Source: Deltaproteobacteria bacterium (GTDB taxonomy: Bacteria > Myxococcota_A > Polyangia > JAAYKL01). From it: a DNA stretch of 64,000 nt. Positions 35,317-45,200 of the stretch are shown here, piece after piece (position 1 is the first letter of the stretch; each line of letters starts with the position of its first letter). Below the pieces are notes generated by a model that saw only the letters and a program-made list of their open reading frames with translations, was not told the DNA's origin and did no database searches. The DNA lies in assembly GCA_016935665.1 (NCBI GenBank), contig JAFGQN010000204.1, positions 47,826 to 111,825 of the forward strand. The letters run 5' to 3'. The position numbers were made by a program, and so were the translations under genes.

Positions 35317-36105
35317 ATGGCTTTCGAGGACAAAACACTCCATTGCGTGGAATGCAACGAATCATTCATTTTTTCGGCAAACGAACAGGATTTCTACGCC
35401 CAGAAGAAATTGACATCCGAACCCAAACGCTGCAAGGCCTGTCGCCAGAAAGCCAAAAAGCGCAAAAGAGTTCAGAGCCCTTACGCCGGAGAGTATCGCT
35501 CTCCCGCTTTTAACGACTCGCAGTTCCGCCGTCCGAAAAAAGGCAGGAATTTGGGCCAAAGGCCAAACAGACGCCCCGAGTACCGTTCACCCGCATTCAG
35601 AGACCAGCAACCCGATTTTTCGGCGGAGTACCGTTCTCCGGCTTTTAGAGAGTATGAAGGGATGGACAATGCGGAAGAATATCGTTCCCCGGCGTTTAGA
35701 GAGTACGATCATATCAAACCCGAAGAAGAATACCGTTCTCCGGCATTCCGCGAATACGATCACATTAAACCGGAGGAAGAATATCGCTCTCCGGCGTTTT
35801 CCGATAGCGGCAAGAGGAAAGTAGATCAACGCCCCATGTTTTCCATCGTGTGCGTGGCATGTGGTGAGCAGGCCATGGTTCCCTTTTTGCCTGAAGAAAA
35901 AGACGACCCCATGTGCCGCGATTGCTATCGGGAACACCGGGAGCTACTGAAAAAGGAACAGGAAGAAGAAACGCGCAAGGCCACAGCGGCTGCCGCAGAG
36001 GAAGCAGCCGCGTCAAAGGAAGAGGATGTGCCAACGCCAACCGAAGACCAGATTGCTCCTCCCGCCGCAGAAACAGACACGGAAACCACTGTAAACAACG
36101 AATAA
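35317..36105 (+). CDS. Zinc-ribbon protein with six EYRSPAF repeats
   Basis: A 262-residue soluble protein. Residues 1-45 match the small zinc-ribbon type often annotated zf-trcl (TLHCVECNESFIFSANEQDF, then EPKRCKACR). A basic spacer leads into six copies of EYRSPAF, three of them extended to EYRSPAFREY with an acidic IKPEE spacer. A second ribbon follows (CVACGEQAMVPF with CRDC). The C-terminus is a Glu/Ala-rich charged helix and disordered tail. The exact conservation of the short motif inside otherwise variable sequence suggests a multivalent docking peptide. AGAAG lies before the ATG at 35317. Function unknown; nucleic-acid or ribosome association would fit similar ribbons. Confidence 0.78.
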   Translation: MAFEDKTLHCVECNESFIFSANEQDFYAQKKLTSEPKRCKACRQKAKKRKRVQSPYAGEYRSPAFNDSQFRRPKKGRNLGQRPNRRPEYRSPAFRDQQPDFSAEYRSPAFREYEGMDNAEEYRSPAFREYDHIKPEEEYRSPAFREYDHIKPEEEYRSPAFSDSGKRKVDQRPMFSIVCVACGEQAMVPFLPEEKDDPMCRDCYREHRELLKKEQEEETRKATAAAAEEAAASKEEDVPTPTEDQIAPPAAETDTETTVNNE

Positions 36106-36256
36106 CGGCTGTATTTCGCTCTGTTCTGGTTCCCGGCCCAGGAGTCCCTTCCTCCCTGGCGCAACGTATTTTTCATGTTAATCAAAACCGTGACACGGCC
36201 GTTACTTACATCAGGAAATGGCTTTCGTTCCGCAAGTTTGGAACTGACTGTGTACA

Positions 36257-37561
36257 ATGAATATCGTAAAAAAAAATGCGCTGATTATTGAGTCAAATCC
36301 CATTGCTATAAAATTTCTCTCTCATGCGCTGAAAAGTCTCGGATTTGAAGTGGCAATAAAATCTGCGCTTTCACAAAACAAAGAAGACTGGTTGCCCACT
36401 TTACCTCCCACGGTGCTGGTGATGGACACAGAGGCCCTTGGAATCGACACAAAGACATATATCGAATTTCTGGACACCGACAATGCGAATCATAAAACGC
36501 CCATCGTGGTAATCAGCAAAGAGTCGACAGACAGGGACATCAAACGTGCATTTGATGCCGCGGAAATTCGATATGTGCAAAGGCCCATGGAACTGCCCGC
36601 GTTTCAGCGAACAGTGAATGACTTGTTGGGATGGAATCGCAATCAGCGAGTGGCGAAGCGGTCACCGGCACTTATTGTGGAAGATGTAAATACTACGGCT
36701 ATGATAGTCCAAAAGCTGCTGGATGTCCTTGGCGTGGAGTCCATCATTTGCCACACCGTCGCCGAATTCGATGCCCAGATGGACGTGATTTACCCGGAAA
36801 TCATCTCTCTGGACCTTTATCTACCGGATGGAAACGGGCTGGAGATATGCAAAAAAGTCCGCAGTTTAAAAGAGATAGACGAACTTCCCATTGTTATCGT
36901 TTCCGGCAACACCGAGATGGACACGGTGGTGGAATGCCTGCGTGCGGGCGCCAATGATCACATTTCCAAGCCCATTATCAAAGAAGAATTTTTTGCACGG
37001 GTATCCAACGTTCTTAAAATTCGCGCCCTCCAGAAATCATTGCAGGATCAGCAAAAGATGATGGAAACGCTGGCGTTCACAGATCCACTGACCAATCTGT
37101 TTAATCGAACGTACATGGATATGGCCTTGCGACGGGAAACGGAACGAACCCGCAGAAGCAATTCCCCGCTTGGTCTACTGCTGATAGACTTGGATTCTTT
37201 CAAAAAAGTGAACGACACCCATGGTCACGAAACGGGCGATGAAGTGCTTAGGGAATTCGGCTTTCTCCTTCGAAAAAAAATCCGCAGCTATGACGTTCCA
37301 TGCAGATTTGGCGGAGAGGAATTTTGCGTGTTGCTCCCCGGCTCCACTGCGGCAAACGTCGTTACAGTGGCAGAGCGCATTCGAAAAGCCTGTGAAGAGA
37401 GCACTTTTTCAGCAAAGCAGTTGAAACAGACCATCAGCATTGGCACCAGTGTTTTTCCGGAGTTATCCGTGGAGCAGAATCTCATCACGGACGCGGACAA
37501 AGCATTGTATTCAGCCAAGCAAGGCGGTCGCAACCGAACCATTGTGAGTTTGCCTAAATAG
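36257..37561 (+). CDS. REC-REC-GGDEF diguanylate cyclase (PleD-like)
   Basis: A 434-residue cytosolic response regulator. The first receiver (residues 1-125) is degenerate: LIIESNP replaces the acidic pair, though an Asp in VLVMDTEALG remains. The second (about 135-255) has LIVEDVN, acceptor Asp in IISLDLYLPDGNG and Lys in ISKPI. The GGDEF domain shows the active-site GGEEF, and the inhibitory I-site RSYD five residues before it, so product feedback is likely. It should make c-di-GMP on phosphorylation of the second receiver and may supply the MshEN protein encoded 2 kb upstream. No cognate kinase is adjacent. Confidence 0.93.
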   Translation: MNIVKKNALIIESNPIAIKFLSHALKSLGFEVAIKSALSQNKEDWLPTLPPTVLVMDTEALGIDTKTYIEFLDTDNANHKTPIVVISKESTDRDIKRAFDAAEIRYVQRPMELPAFQRTVNDLLGWNRNQRVAKRSPALIVEDVNTTAMIVQKLLDVLGVESIICHTVAEFDAQMDVIYPEIISLDLYLPDGNGLEICKKVRSLKEIDELPIVIVSGNTEMDTVVECLRAGANDHISKPIIKEEFFARVSNVLKIRALQKSLQDQQKMMETLAFTDPLTNLFNRTYMDMALRRETERTRRSNSPLGLLLIDLDSFKKVNDTHGHETGDEVLREFGFLLRKKIRSYDVPCRFGGEEFCVLLPGSTAANVVTVAERIRKACEESTFSAKQLKQTISIGTSVFPELSVEQNLITDADKALYSAKQGGRNRTIVSLPK

Positions 37562-37610
37562 TTCAAATACGCTCTTGCATCGCGGCAGCAACAATGAGAC
37601 ATGGTTGCTC

Positions 37611-38876
37611 ATGAAGTATTTTGCTATTGGGCTATGTATTTTAACAATCGGCTGCGGAAAGTGTGAATCAACCATGCAGCCTGGGAAATCATCCACAGAA
37701 TTGGCACCTGAATCAACTCAGACAATGCCGACCACAAAGGACGTGACCCGCGCCATTCACCTCACCGGGGGAAAATTGCAGCACATGTTGCAGGCCAATG
37801 GACAATTCCAATACCGCTTTCACATTCGATCCGATGTCCGGTACAAACCCAAATACAATATGCTGCGCCACGCGGGTTCGGTGTACGCACTGGGACAATA
37901 TCACGATTTTGGGCATGAGCCGGAGCTGGTATCAAATATTCGAGATGCGGTACAGTTTATGAAAAGCTGCTGTGTCAAATCCCTCCCTGACCAGGATGCC
38001 ACGGTGCTGTGGATGCTGCGTACCAAAGATACCCAGGACGATGATTTCCAACAAGCGGCCAAACTGGGTGGTGCAGGGCTTGGTCTGGTGGCCGCGGTGA
38101 CTGCCGTCAATAAAAAGCAACCTGTGTTCTCAACGTCAGAATTGGCCGGGCTTGGAAATTTTATTCTGTTTATGCAAAAGGCGGATGGCAGTTTTTACTC
38201 CAAGTACTTTGAAGACACGGCCACCCGCGACGAAAAGTGGACGTCTCTTTATTATCCGGGCGAAGCGGCACTGGGCCTGCTATTTTTAAACGGGGTGGTT
38301 CCAGATACTAAATGGCTAATGGGCGCAAAAAAAGCGCTTCTTTATCTGGCACGCAGCAGAAAGGGAAAATCAAACGTTCCCGCGGATCACTGGGCGCTTA
38401 TCGCCACACAACGTCTGCTGAATGATGTACCGGAACTGACAGACACGACCCGGCGCATGCTTGTTGCCCATGCGGTACAGATAAGTGAAGAGATTTTATC
38501 ACAGCAACAAAAGGACAGTCATAGCCGTGCATACGGTGCCTTCGATCGCTACGGCAAAACAACACCGGCTGCCACGCGCATTGAAGGACTGGTCGCAGCG
38601 TACAAACTGTTGCCGGACTCGCAAAAGAAACTGAAGAAACGCATTTACCAGGCCGTTGAAAAAGGGGTCGCGTTCCTGCTTAAAACTCAGATAAAAAAGG
38701 GACCCCACGCAGGCGCTATTCCACGTGCCCTGTTAACTATGCCCAAAGAGGGATTCGATGCGAAAAAATTCAACCAGCGTCGTCGGGAGGTGCGCATTGA
38801 CTATCTGCAACATGCGCTTTGTGCAATGATTGGCTGGCTGGAAATCCAGGAAATATCCACATCCGAAAAAAAATAA
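37611..38876 (+). CDS. Lipoprotein with alpha/alpha-toroid-like domain
   Basis: A 421-residue lipoprotein (MKYFAIGLCILTIGC, Cys15). The mature protein is helical with repeats like those of alpha/alpha-barrel enzymes: YNMLRHAGSVYALGQY, ADGSFYSKYFEDTATRDEKW, YYPGEAALGLLFLNG, ADHWALIATQRLL and TPAATRIEGLVAAY. The order and content recall toroid folds of glycan-processing or cyclase-type enzymes, and the YPGEA and HWALIA blocks could line a pocket, but I cannot assign a family or reaction. It follows the diguanylate cyclase by 50 bases on the same strand and may be co-transcribed. Confidence 0.72.
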   Translation: MKYFAIGLCILTIGCGKCESTMQPGKSSTELAPESTQTMPTTKDVTRAIHLTGGKLQHMLQANGQFQYRFHIRSDVRYKPKYNMLRHAGSVYALGQYHDFGHEPELVSNIRDAVQFMKSCCVKSLPDQDATVLWMLRTKDTQDDDFQQAAKLGGAGLGLVAAVTAVNKKQPVFSTSELAGLGNFILFMQKADGSFYSKYFEDTATRDEKWTSLYYPGEAALGLLFLNGVVPDTKWLMGAKKALLYLARSRKGKSNVPADHWALIATQRLLNDVPELTDTTRRMLVAHAVQISEEILSQQQKDSHSRAYGAFDRYGKTTPAATRIEGLVAAYKLLPDSQKKLKKRIYQAVEKGVAFLLKTQIKKGPHAGAIPRALLTMPKEGFDAKKFNQRRREVRIDYLQHALCAMIGWLEIQEISTSEKK

Positions 38877-38883
38877 TTCTCAA

Positions 38884-39780
38884 TTATTTCGACTTGCGTT
38901 TGTCGATGAAGCTCTCGTGGAATTCTCGAATAAAATACCACTGAGCCGGATACTGTCGGACTTTGTTTTCGAGGGATTTATAAAAGCTGGCAATGATATC
39001 GCCGCTTTTAAAATAGTGTCTATCCACATCGTAAATAAACGTTTCATCACCGGTGCGTTGCAAAAACGGCGTCACCAGTATTACCCGGTCGTCATTAAAG
39101 TTCTTCAGCAGCAAATCCATACCGCTGCCACCAAAAATCTGTTTGCCAAAGAACGTCACGGGTCTGCAGAATTCATTGTTCTCATCAAATACGTTGGAAA
39201 CAATCTGCTTTAAAAGAAACGCACGCAGCATCTCTGTAGGGACATCACAATTGGGTCTGGCCAGATTGATGATGTTCACCTCGCCAACGCCATAACGCTC
39301 GGTCAACGTCTTACTGTTGTTCTCCAACATCGACCCCACGGGCTCCGGAAATTTGCCCACCATCGTTAAATCGTAGCCATTCACCATTAAAACGCTTCCA
39401 AGAAGATATGTGGCGCCATAATGGGATTGCGCCACGAATAAAGCCTTCCCGTCACGCTTCGCTTCTTCAAACGGTTCCAAACACCCATGCGCCAGCGTCA
39501 CGCGATTTCTGCAAATCCAAACGGCCTCGTAGCGCTTTACCAATGCAAACAGTTTTTCAAAGTAATGGGCAACAATTTCCTCCAGCGTCTTCTTCACAGC
39601 GTTTTCGGAGTGGGGCAATCCAATGGATGCCAAATTCTCAACGATCTGTGCCACCTCGTCCGGATGTTCTTCAAAATAACGCATCCCCTGCGCCATGATG
39701 ACTGGACGGGAAAATTTCCAGGACTTCTTTTCCACCAGCGCCAGATTGTCTTTGGTGGTCAGAAAATTCTTAATACTCAT
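38884..39780 (-). CDS. LpxL/HtrB-like acyltransferase, last gene of the lipid operon
   Basis: A 298-residue protein of the lysophospholipid/lipid-A acyltransferase type. The centre KALFVAQSHYGATYLLGSVL corresponds to the family's catalytic H-x4-D/E segment, with His120; the acidic partner five residues on is Tyr125 here. Later blocks (VTFFGKQIFGGSGMDLLLKN, VILVTPFLQRT, YFIREFHES) match the strands that hold the acyl donor. No N-terminal membrane helix is obvious. Being three bases behind the FAD-hotdog gene, it probably transfers the chain made by the PKS onto a lipid or glycolipid acceptor; the changed acid leaves some doubt about catalysis. Confidence 0.72.
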   Translation of the reverse strand: MSIKNFLTTKDNLALVEKKSWKFSRPVIMAQGMRYFEEHPDEVAQIVENLASIGLPHSENAVKKTLEEIVAHYFEKLFALVKRYEAVWICRNRVTLAHGCLEPFEEAKRDGKALFVAQSHYGATYLLGSVLMVNGYDLTMVGKFPEPVGSMLENNSKTLTERYGVGEVNIINLARPNCDVPTEMLRAFLLKQIVSNVFDENNEFCRPVTFFGKQIFGGSGMDLLLKNFNDDRVILVTPFLQRTGDETFIYDVDRHYFKSGDIIASFYKSLENKVRQYPAQWYFIREFHESFIDKRKSK

Positions 39781-39783
39781 GAC

Positions 39784-42294
39784 TCATCGCTCCGTGTGGG
39801 CCAGCTGACCACGCGCAATATCGGCTATCTGCTTGGGGACCGGAAAATAATTGCCCTGCGCGTCACGAAATTCCACATCTGTTATCACATCGGCCAACAC
39901 TTCACCGGTATCCGTGTTGACAATTCGCTGTCCAAATGAAATTTTACGTACATCCATATCCATCAGCGCCGTTCTCACTTCCAGATGCTCGCCCAGCAAG
40001 GCCGCTTTCAGAAAGCGAATGTCAATGCGCGCCAAAGTGGCATTGGTTCGATTCATCCACACATTGGTGGAAATGTCCGGCCAGATGGATTGCACCAAAT
40101 CAAACAGCGCCCGTTCGCAATATCGCACATACGAAACATGAAACATAATCGCCTGAAGATCGGTGTCTTCAAAGTACACCCGGAACCGGGTTCTGAACGG
40201 AAACCGTTCATCGCTCTTAAACGGCAGCGGCTCATGGCGATCCATCTCGAAATTGGGGATTGCATCATCCGTATTGACAAATCCTTCGGGGACAGGAACC
40301 AGATAATTTTCAGAATCCAGAAAGAGGACTTCCACTGTGGCATCACAAATAACCCGCCCCGTGCGCAGATTGATTATCCGCTGATCGAAGGACGCGCGAT
40401 GTCCTGAAATCCGACGCGCCCCCGTCCGAACCTCCAACCGATCCGCCAACCGGGTCACCGTCGCACAGCGGGCTTCGATTCGATACACCTTTATCTGGTA
40501 TTCCTTGTGCCACGACTGTTGGGTTCCCCCACAGATTTCCTCGATGGTCTCCATACGCGCCCGATCCAGATAACGAAGGTACGAGCTCAAATCCGCATTG
40601 CCTCTCGAATTGAGTTCATCGCCGTATACCATCACTCCGAATTTGTATTTATAGTGAGAATCCAGTGAGATGGCGTCATCAAATGGAATCAGTGGGAGCA
40701 GCCCTTCGCTGGCGGTTCCATTGGCCGCAATGACAACCTGTTTCGCAGTATCGGGATGCAATCTGGGAGGCGGTGCCTGATAGGGAAACTTAAACTCCGC
40801 CAGTACAGTGCGTGCTGTCTGAATACCGCTGGTCATCGCCCCCTCGTAGCCGCCACCGGCCCAGGTCCAGGCCCCTGTCAAAAACAATCCGGAAATGGGC
40901 GTGCGATTTCGAAGCCGTCGATTATTGGATTGCTCCAGCGTCTGAGCAAATCCGTAAGCGGCGCCCTCGTGATTGTTGGTAATACGGGCCAGGGAACGGG
41001 GCGTAAAAAACTCAGCCACTTCAATTTTACTCTTTAGCCCTTTGAACCGGCGCTCATACTTGTCGAGCAATGTGTTCAAAATTTCTTTTTTGCGTTTTTG
41101 ATAAGCGGCATCCGGTATTTCGAGCCAATCAAATGCCGGGGTGGGTTCTATAAATGTCACAATCGAACATCCCGCCGGCGCTACAGATGCCTTCATTCCA
41201 GTGGCATTGCTGTAACAAAAATCAGTTTTTTCGATATTGTGTTTCAGGACGTTTTCAAACGCCTTGTCGAGATCATAGTAGTGGTTGTAAAACAGGTTCG
41301 ATTCCGTGATTCCGACCCATTCCGCAGGACACCCCAACCCCAGGTACACCGCGTACATTGACAATGATGGCGTCATCTGCCGCAATCGATAACGGTAAAT
41401 TTCCGAAACCGCATCCGAGGCCACCAAATGTTCAAACGTGTAAATGGGGTTTGCCGCAGATACCACCACTTTTGCACGCACCAGTCTTCCATCGCTTAAT
41501 CTCACCGCATTGGCCACACCGTTATCAATGGTGATTTCGACCACTTCCTGGGAGACATAACATTCTCCGCCCAGTTCCCGCAACCGTTCAAGAATATCGC
41601 GCACAAGCGCCGCACCGCCGCCCAGTATCCCCCACTCTCCTTCAACAAAGGCACTGGCATTGACGCACGCCGAAAAGTTGGCAGAAGATTGACTGGGGGG
41701 AAGCCCAATATAAGACCACATTTGTCCCAGTACCGCCAGCAGCTTTTCGTCCTGAATGTACTGCTGCAGAAGTTGCTGATACGTGCGATCCGTGTAATCA
41801 GAACTGATCCTATCATAGACGGGCACATTAAAATAAGTGTCCATGGTCGGAGCAATGACATCCCCCTTTAGCCGGGGTAAAAATTCCATGAGTGCGGCAA
41901 TGCCGCCCGCCTCCGTCGGGAACGCCTCCGACAATGTCTGAACGATACGTTCACGATCATTGGGCAGCGTTATCGAAAAATCCGGAAATTCAGAATGGAA
42001 CAGCTCCTTCAGTGGAATCAGTTGCAACTTGTCGAGGACACCAATACTTTCCAGTACACCATGCGTGAGCGACCCGGGACCAAACCCTCCAATGTGGTGT
42101 AATGACACATCAAAATGAAACCCCTTGCGCTGAAAGTTGTGTGCGTAGCCGCCAGCCACAAGTTCCTTGTCAAAAACGCACACGTCCAACCCTTGGCGGG
42201 CCAGTTCCACAGCACAAACAAGCCCTCCAAGACCGGCGCCGACGATCGCGACGTCGGTGCTTTGTGGAATGCTTCCCCCCATTGTATCTGCCAT
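39784..42294 (-). CDS. CrtI-type FAD oxidoreductase fused to two hotdog domains
   Basis: An 836-residue fusion. Residues 1-505 are a phytoene desaturase/carotene isomerase-like amine-oxidase fold: FAD loop VAIVGAGLGGLVCAVELARQ, GGYAHNF, GGGAALVRDILERL and the C-terminal FAD motif FLTGAWTWAGGGYEGAMTSG. Residues about 550-675 and 700-822 are two 4HBT (YbgC-like) hotdogs. The second keeps the thioesterase signature FEDTDLQAIMFHVSYVRY; in the first the DTD is GDE-like and may be structural. A desaturation or isomerisation step coupled to thioester hydrolysis of the PKS product is the simplest reading. It starts two bases after the PKS gene. Confidence 0.88.
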   Translation of the reverse strand: MADTMGGSIPQSTDVAIVGAGLGGLVCAVELARQGLDVCVFDKELVAGGYAHNFQRKGFHFDVSLHHIGGFGPGSLTHGVLESIGVLDKLQLIPLKELFHSEFPDFSITLPNDRERIVQTLSEAFPTEAGGIAALMEFLPRLKGDVIAPTMDTYFNVPVYDRISSDYTDRTYQQLLQQYIQDEKLLAVLGQMWSYIGLPPSQSSANFSACVNASAFVEGEWGILGGGAALVRDILERLRELGGECYVSQEVVEITIDNGVANAVRLSDGRLVRAKVVVSAANPIYTFEHLVASDAVSEIYRYRLRQMTPSLSMYAVYLGLGCPAEWVGITESNLFYNHYYDLDKAFENVLKHNIEKTDFCYSNATGMKASVAPAGCSIVTFIEPTPAFDWLEIPDAAYQKRKKEILNTLLDKYERRFKGLKSKIEVAEFFTPRSLARITNNHEGAAYGFAQTLEQSNNRRLRNRTPISGLFLTGAWTWAGGGYEGAMTSGIQTARTVLAEFKFPYQAPPPRLHPDTAKQVVIAANGTASEGLLPLIPFDDAISLDSHYKYKFGVMVYGDELNSRGNADLSSYLRYLDRARMETIEEICGGTQQSWHKEYQIKVYRIEARCATVTRLADRLEVRTGARRISGHRASFDQRIINLRTGRVICDATVEVLFLDSENYLVPVPEGFVNTDDAIPNFEMDRHEPLPFKSDERFPFRTRFRVYFEDTDLQAIMFHVSYVRYCERALFDLVQSIWPDISTNVWMNRTNATLARIDIRFLKAALLGEHLEVRTALMDMDVRKISFGQRIVNTDTGEVLADVITDVEFRDAQGNYFPVPKQIADIARGQLAHTER

Positions 42295-42296
42295 TG

Positions 42297-45200
42297 CTAT
42301 TCTCCGGTCATTATGGTTTTAAGTACCAGGCCGTTCAATGTCATGATCAAGCTGCCGTCCAGATTGCGAACAGCCACGTCCATCGTGGATTTTTCTTTGG
42401 TAATTTCAATTTCCCGGCATATGACCACCGCATCCGTTGAATGGATGGCGCCCGCCACGTGAAGCGTTCCAATCTCGAAGGGAATTTCCATGGCATTGTG
42501 GCGAATCATCGCCCAGGCTGCGGCCACCTGCACTGCCATATCCGCCAGCACAGGATTAAATACAAAGTTTCCAGGCTGCTCCAGAGCGGCCAGCGCCTGA
42601 GTGGTCAGGGTCACCGTGCTGTAGAACATGTCGCCATCTTCGATGGTAGCGCGCACCCCTCGGAATACCGGACCGGTCTTCAACGCCCTGTAAAACTTCT
42701 CATCCAACATACCGTAAAAGGATGCACTGGTTTCAAGGCTCAGTTGCTGAAGTTGCTTGAGATCTTTTTTGGTTATCTTTAACTTCGCCCCTTCGACCGG
42801 CGCACTTTTCACCAGATGACACGACGCATACGACAAATTGGTCAGGGCCTTTGCATTTAAATCCGGTCTGTCTTTGGGAACGATCATCATCTGATCATCT
42901 TCGGTCCGAATCACTTCCACAGTCAGTTCATCGCCGCGAAGCTGCATGGGCCTTCGGAAATGAATATCCGCCGGAATCAATCCGGTGCCATGCAGGCTTT
43001 CCGCGAAAATCTCAGTAACAAATGTGCCGGGAATCACCGGCTCGAGATTTACCAGGTGCTGATTAATGTACGTGTCTGTCTGCAACGAAAAATGGACCAG
43101 TTGGTTTCCACTGCTGTCTTTATCTGCCAGCAGTCGCATTCGTGGACGCGCTGCAAGGGGAAACTCCAAAAAGGGACGTCCCGCTGAAAAATCCGCTGTA
43201 GCGTTAAACGCCGATACCCGGGCATCGGCAACGCCGGTAATACCTTCCATAAACAGTGGTACACCCGTCTCAACAGTCAACGCGATTAGGCCGGCGTCCT
43301 TGAACCGTTTGCCCTCCTGTTCGCTCACCATTCCCGTACCGGTCCATGCCGTCCACTCCACTGTCTGAGCGTGAATGTGTGGATGTTCGGCAACCAATTC
43401 CTTGATGAGCCATGCCAGCATGTCATTGCCGAGGGCGTAGTCGCTCTGACCGGAGTTGCCAAACAGCCCTGCAATGGAACCAAAACCAGCGACCAGTTTC
43501 ACTGAAGACCAATCCACTTCATCAATCATGGTGAACATGGGGGTCAGTTTGGTTTTCAACGTTAAATCAATGTTCCTTTGCGGCAAATCCAGTATCATTG
43601 CCGATTTTTGAACCCCGGAACCATGAACGATACCGGCAATGGTTTCCTTATCGGATACCCGTTGAATCAACGCTGCCAATTCTTCCCGACTGGACACATC
43701 GCATTTTTCGTAGACCGCTTCCACCCCCGCCTTTTCCAGTTGTTTCAGGTTGCGCACAACTTCCCACTGTGAACGGGTTTTGGCGCCAATCCGTTTGGCG
43801 TCCGGCAGCTTCATGCCTTCGTTTTTCACCATATTGATTTCCATCTGGCGAATGACGTTGTCGATGCTTTCCGGTGCGGCATCCAGCCAGGTCTGATTCC
43901 CCTCAGGAAGCTCGGTTCGCCCCGTCAAAATCAGTTTGCAGCCGGTGTAGCGCGCCAGAGCAAATACGCATTCAAATACAATCCCCCTGGCCCCACCGGT
44001 CACCAGAACCACATCATCCTTCTCCAGCTCCATCACACGAGATGGAGACGGCGCCACCTGTGCCATCACCGGCGTCACGCGACCGCCATCCACCATGCCC
44101 AGTTCCAGATAAGGCGCCACCACATCGATATTAGCATCGATGGAATCGGCCCAATCCATGGCGCCGGCGTCTATCAGCTGACATGTACAGGAGGGGAGTT
44201 CTTTGTAAAGGCAGCGAACAAAACCACACGGGAACGCCCCAAGAATATTCTCCGATGTTCCCTTTACACCAAATCGACCATCCATTGTGACAGGGAAAAT
44301 CAATCGTTTGGGTGTTTGGGTCAATATCGGAATCAGCAGTCGGAACACCTGGTACAGATTGGTCACCTGCTCGTCCACAGCGGCCTGTAACGCCTCCCCA
44401 GCCCAGCCCAACTGACTGATAGTCTCATGAGCGAGATACACAATGGTGTCCGCCCCATCAATCAGTTCGGTAACGGCAGCAACGTCCATATCGCAAAGTG
44501 CGGTATCTTTAACGGATGACAATTCGATATTGCGCCTGGTCAGTCTCCGTTTCAAACGACCCAGCAACGCCCCGTTGTCCGCGCCAGTGATTGCCAATAC
44601 CTGTTTGCAATCGAACGGCGTCATTTGAGTGTTGTCCAGGTACTGCGTCCCCGCCGCGTACAGGTGACATGCATTTGCATCGTCAAAGGCAGCCACTTCC
44701 GGCAACTCATATGCGGTCACGATCTCATCATCTGATTTGGCGGAAGCACCGGCCTTTGGCACTTCCGCTTCAGATTTTTTTCCGGCCGAACCTCCCTTGT
44801 CGGCGTCCATTTTTGCCAGCGTTTTGGCGAGGTTCGATATGGTGCGCGCGCCTTCCGGACGCACATCCTGATTGAGACCATACTCGGTCACCAGCGATAC
44901 CCAGATTTCCGCACGCTGCACGGAATCCACACCCAGGTCCGCCTCCAAATCCAGGTCATCTTCCAACATTTCCGCTGGATACCCGGTGGTGACCACCAAC
45001 TTTTCACGCAACCGTGATTTCCATGTATCAACGTCTTCTACTGCTCCCGATGCCACAGCAGGCACCTCAGCCGCGAGGGATTCGCTGGTTTCCACAGCTA
45101 CCGTTTCAACGGACGGGGTCTCCGTCGCACTCCCGTTTTTGTCTGCATCCATCTTCGCCAGCGTCTTGGCGAGATTCGATATGGTGCGCGCACCTTCCGG

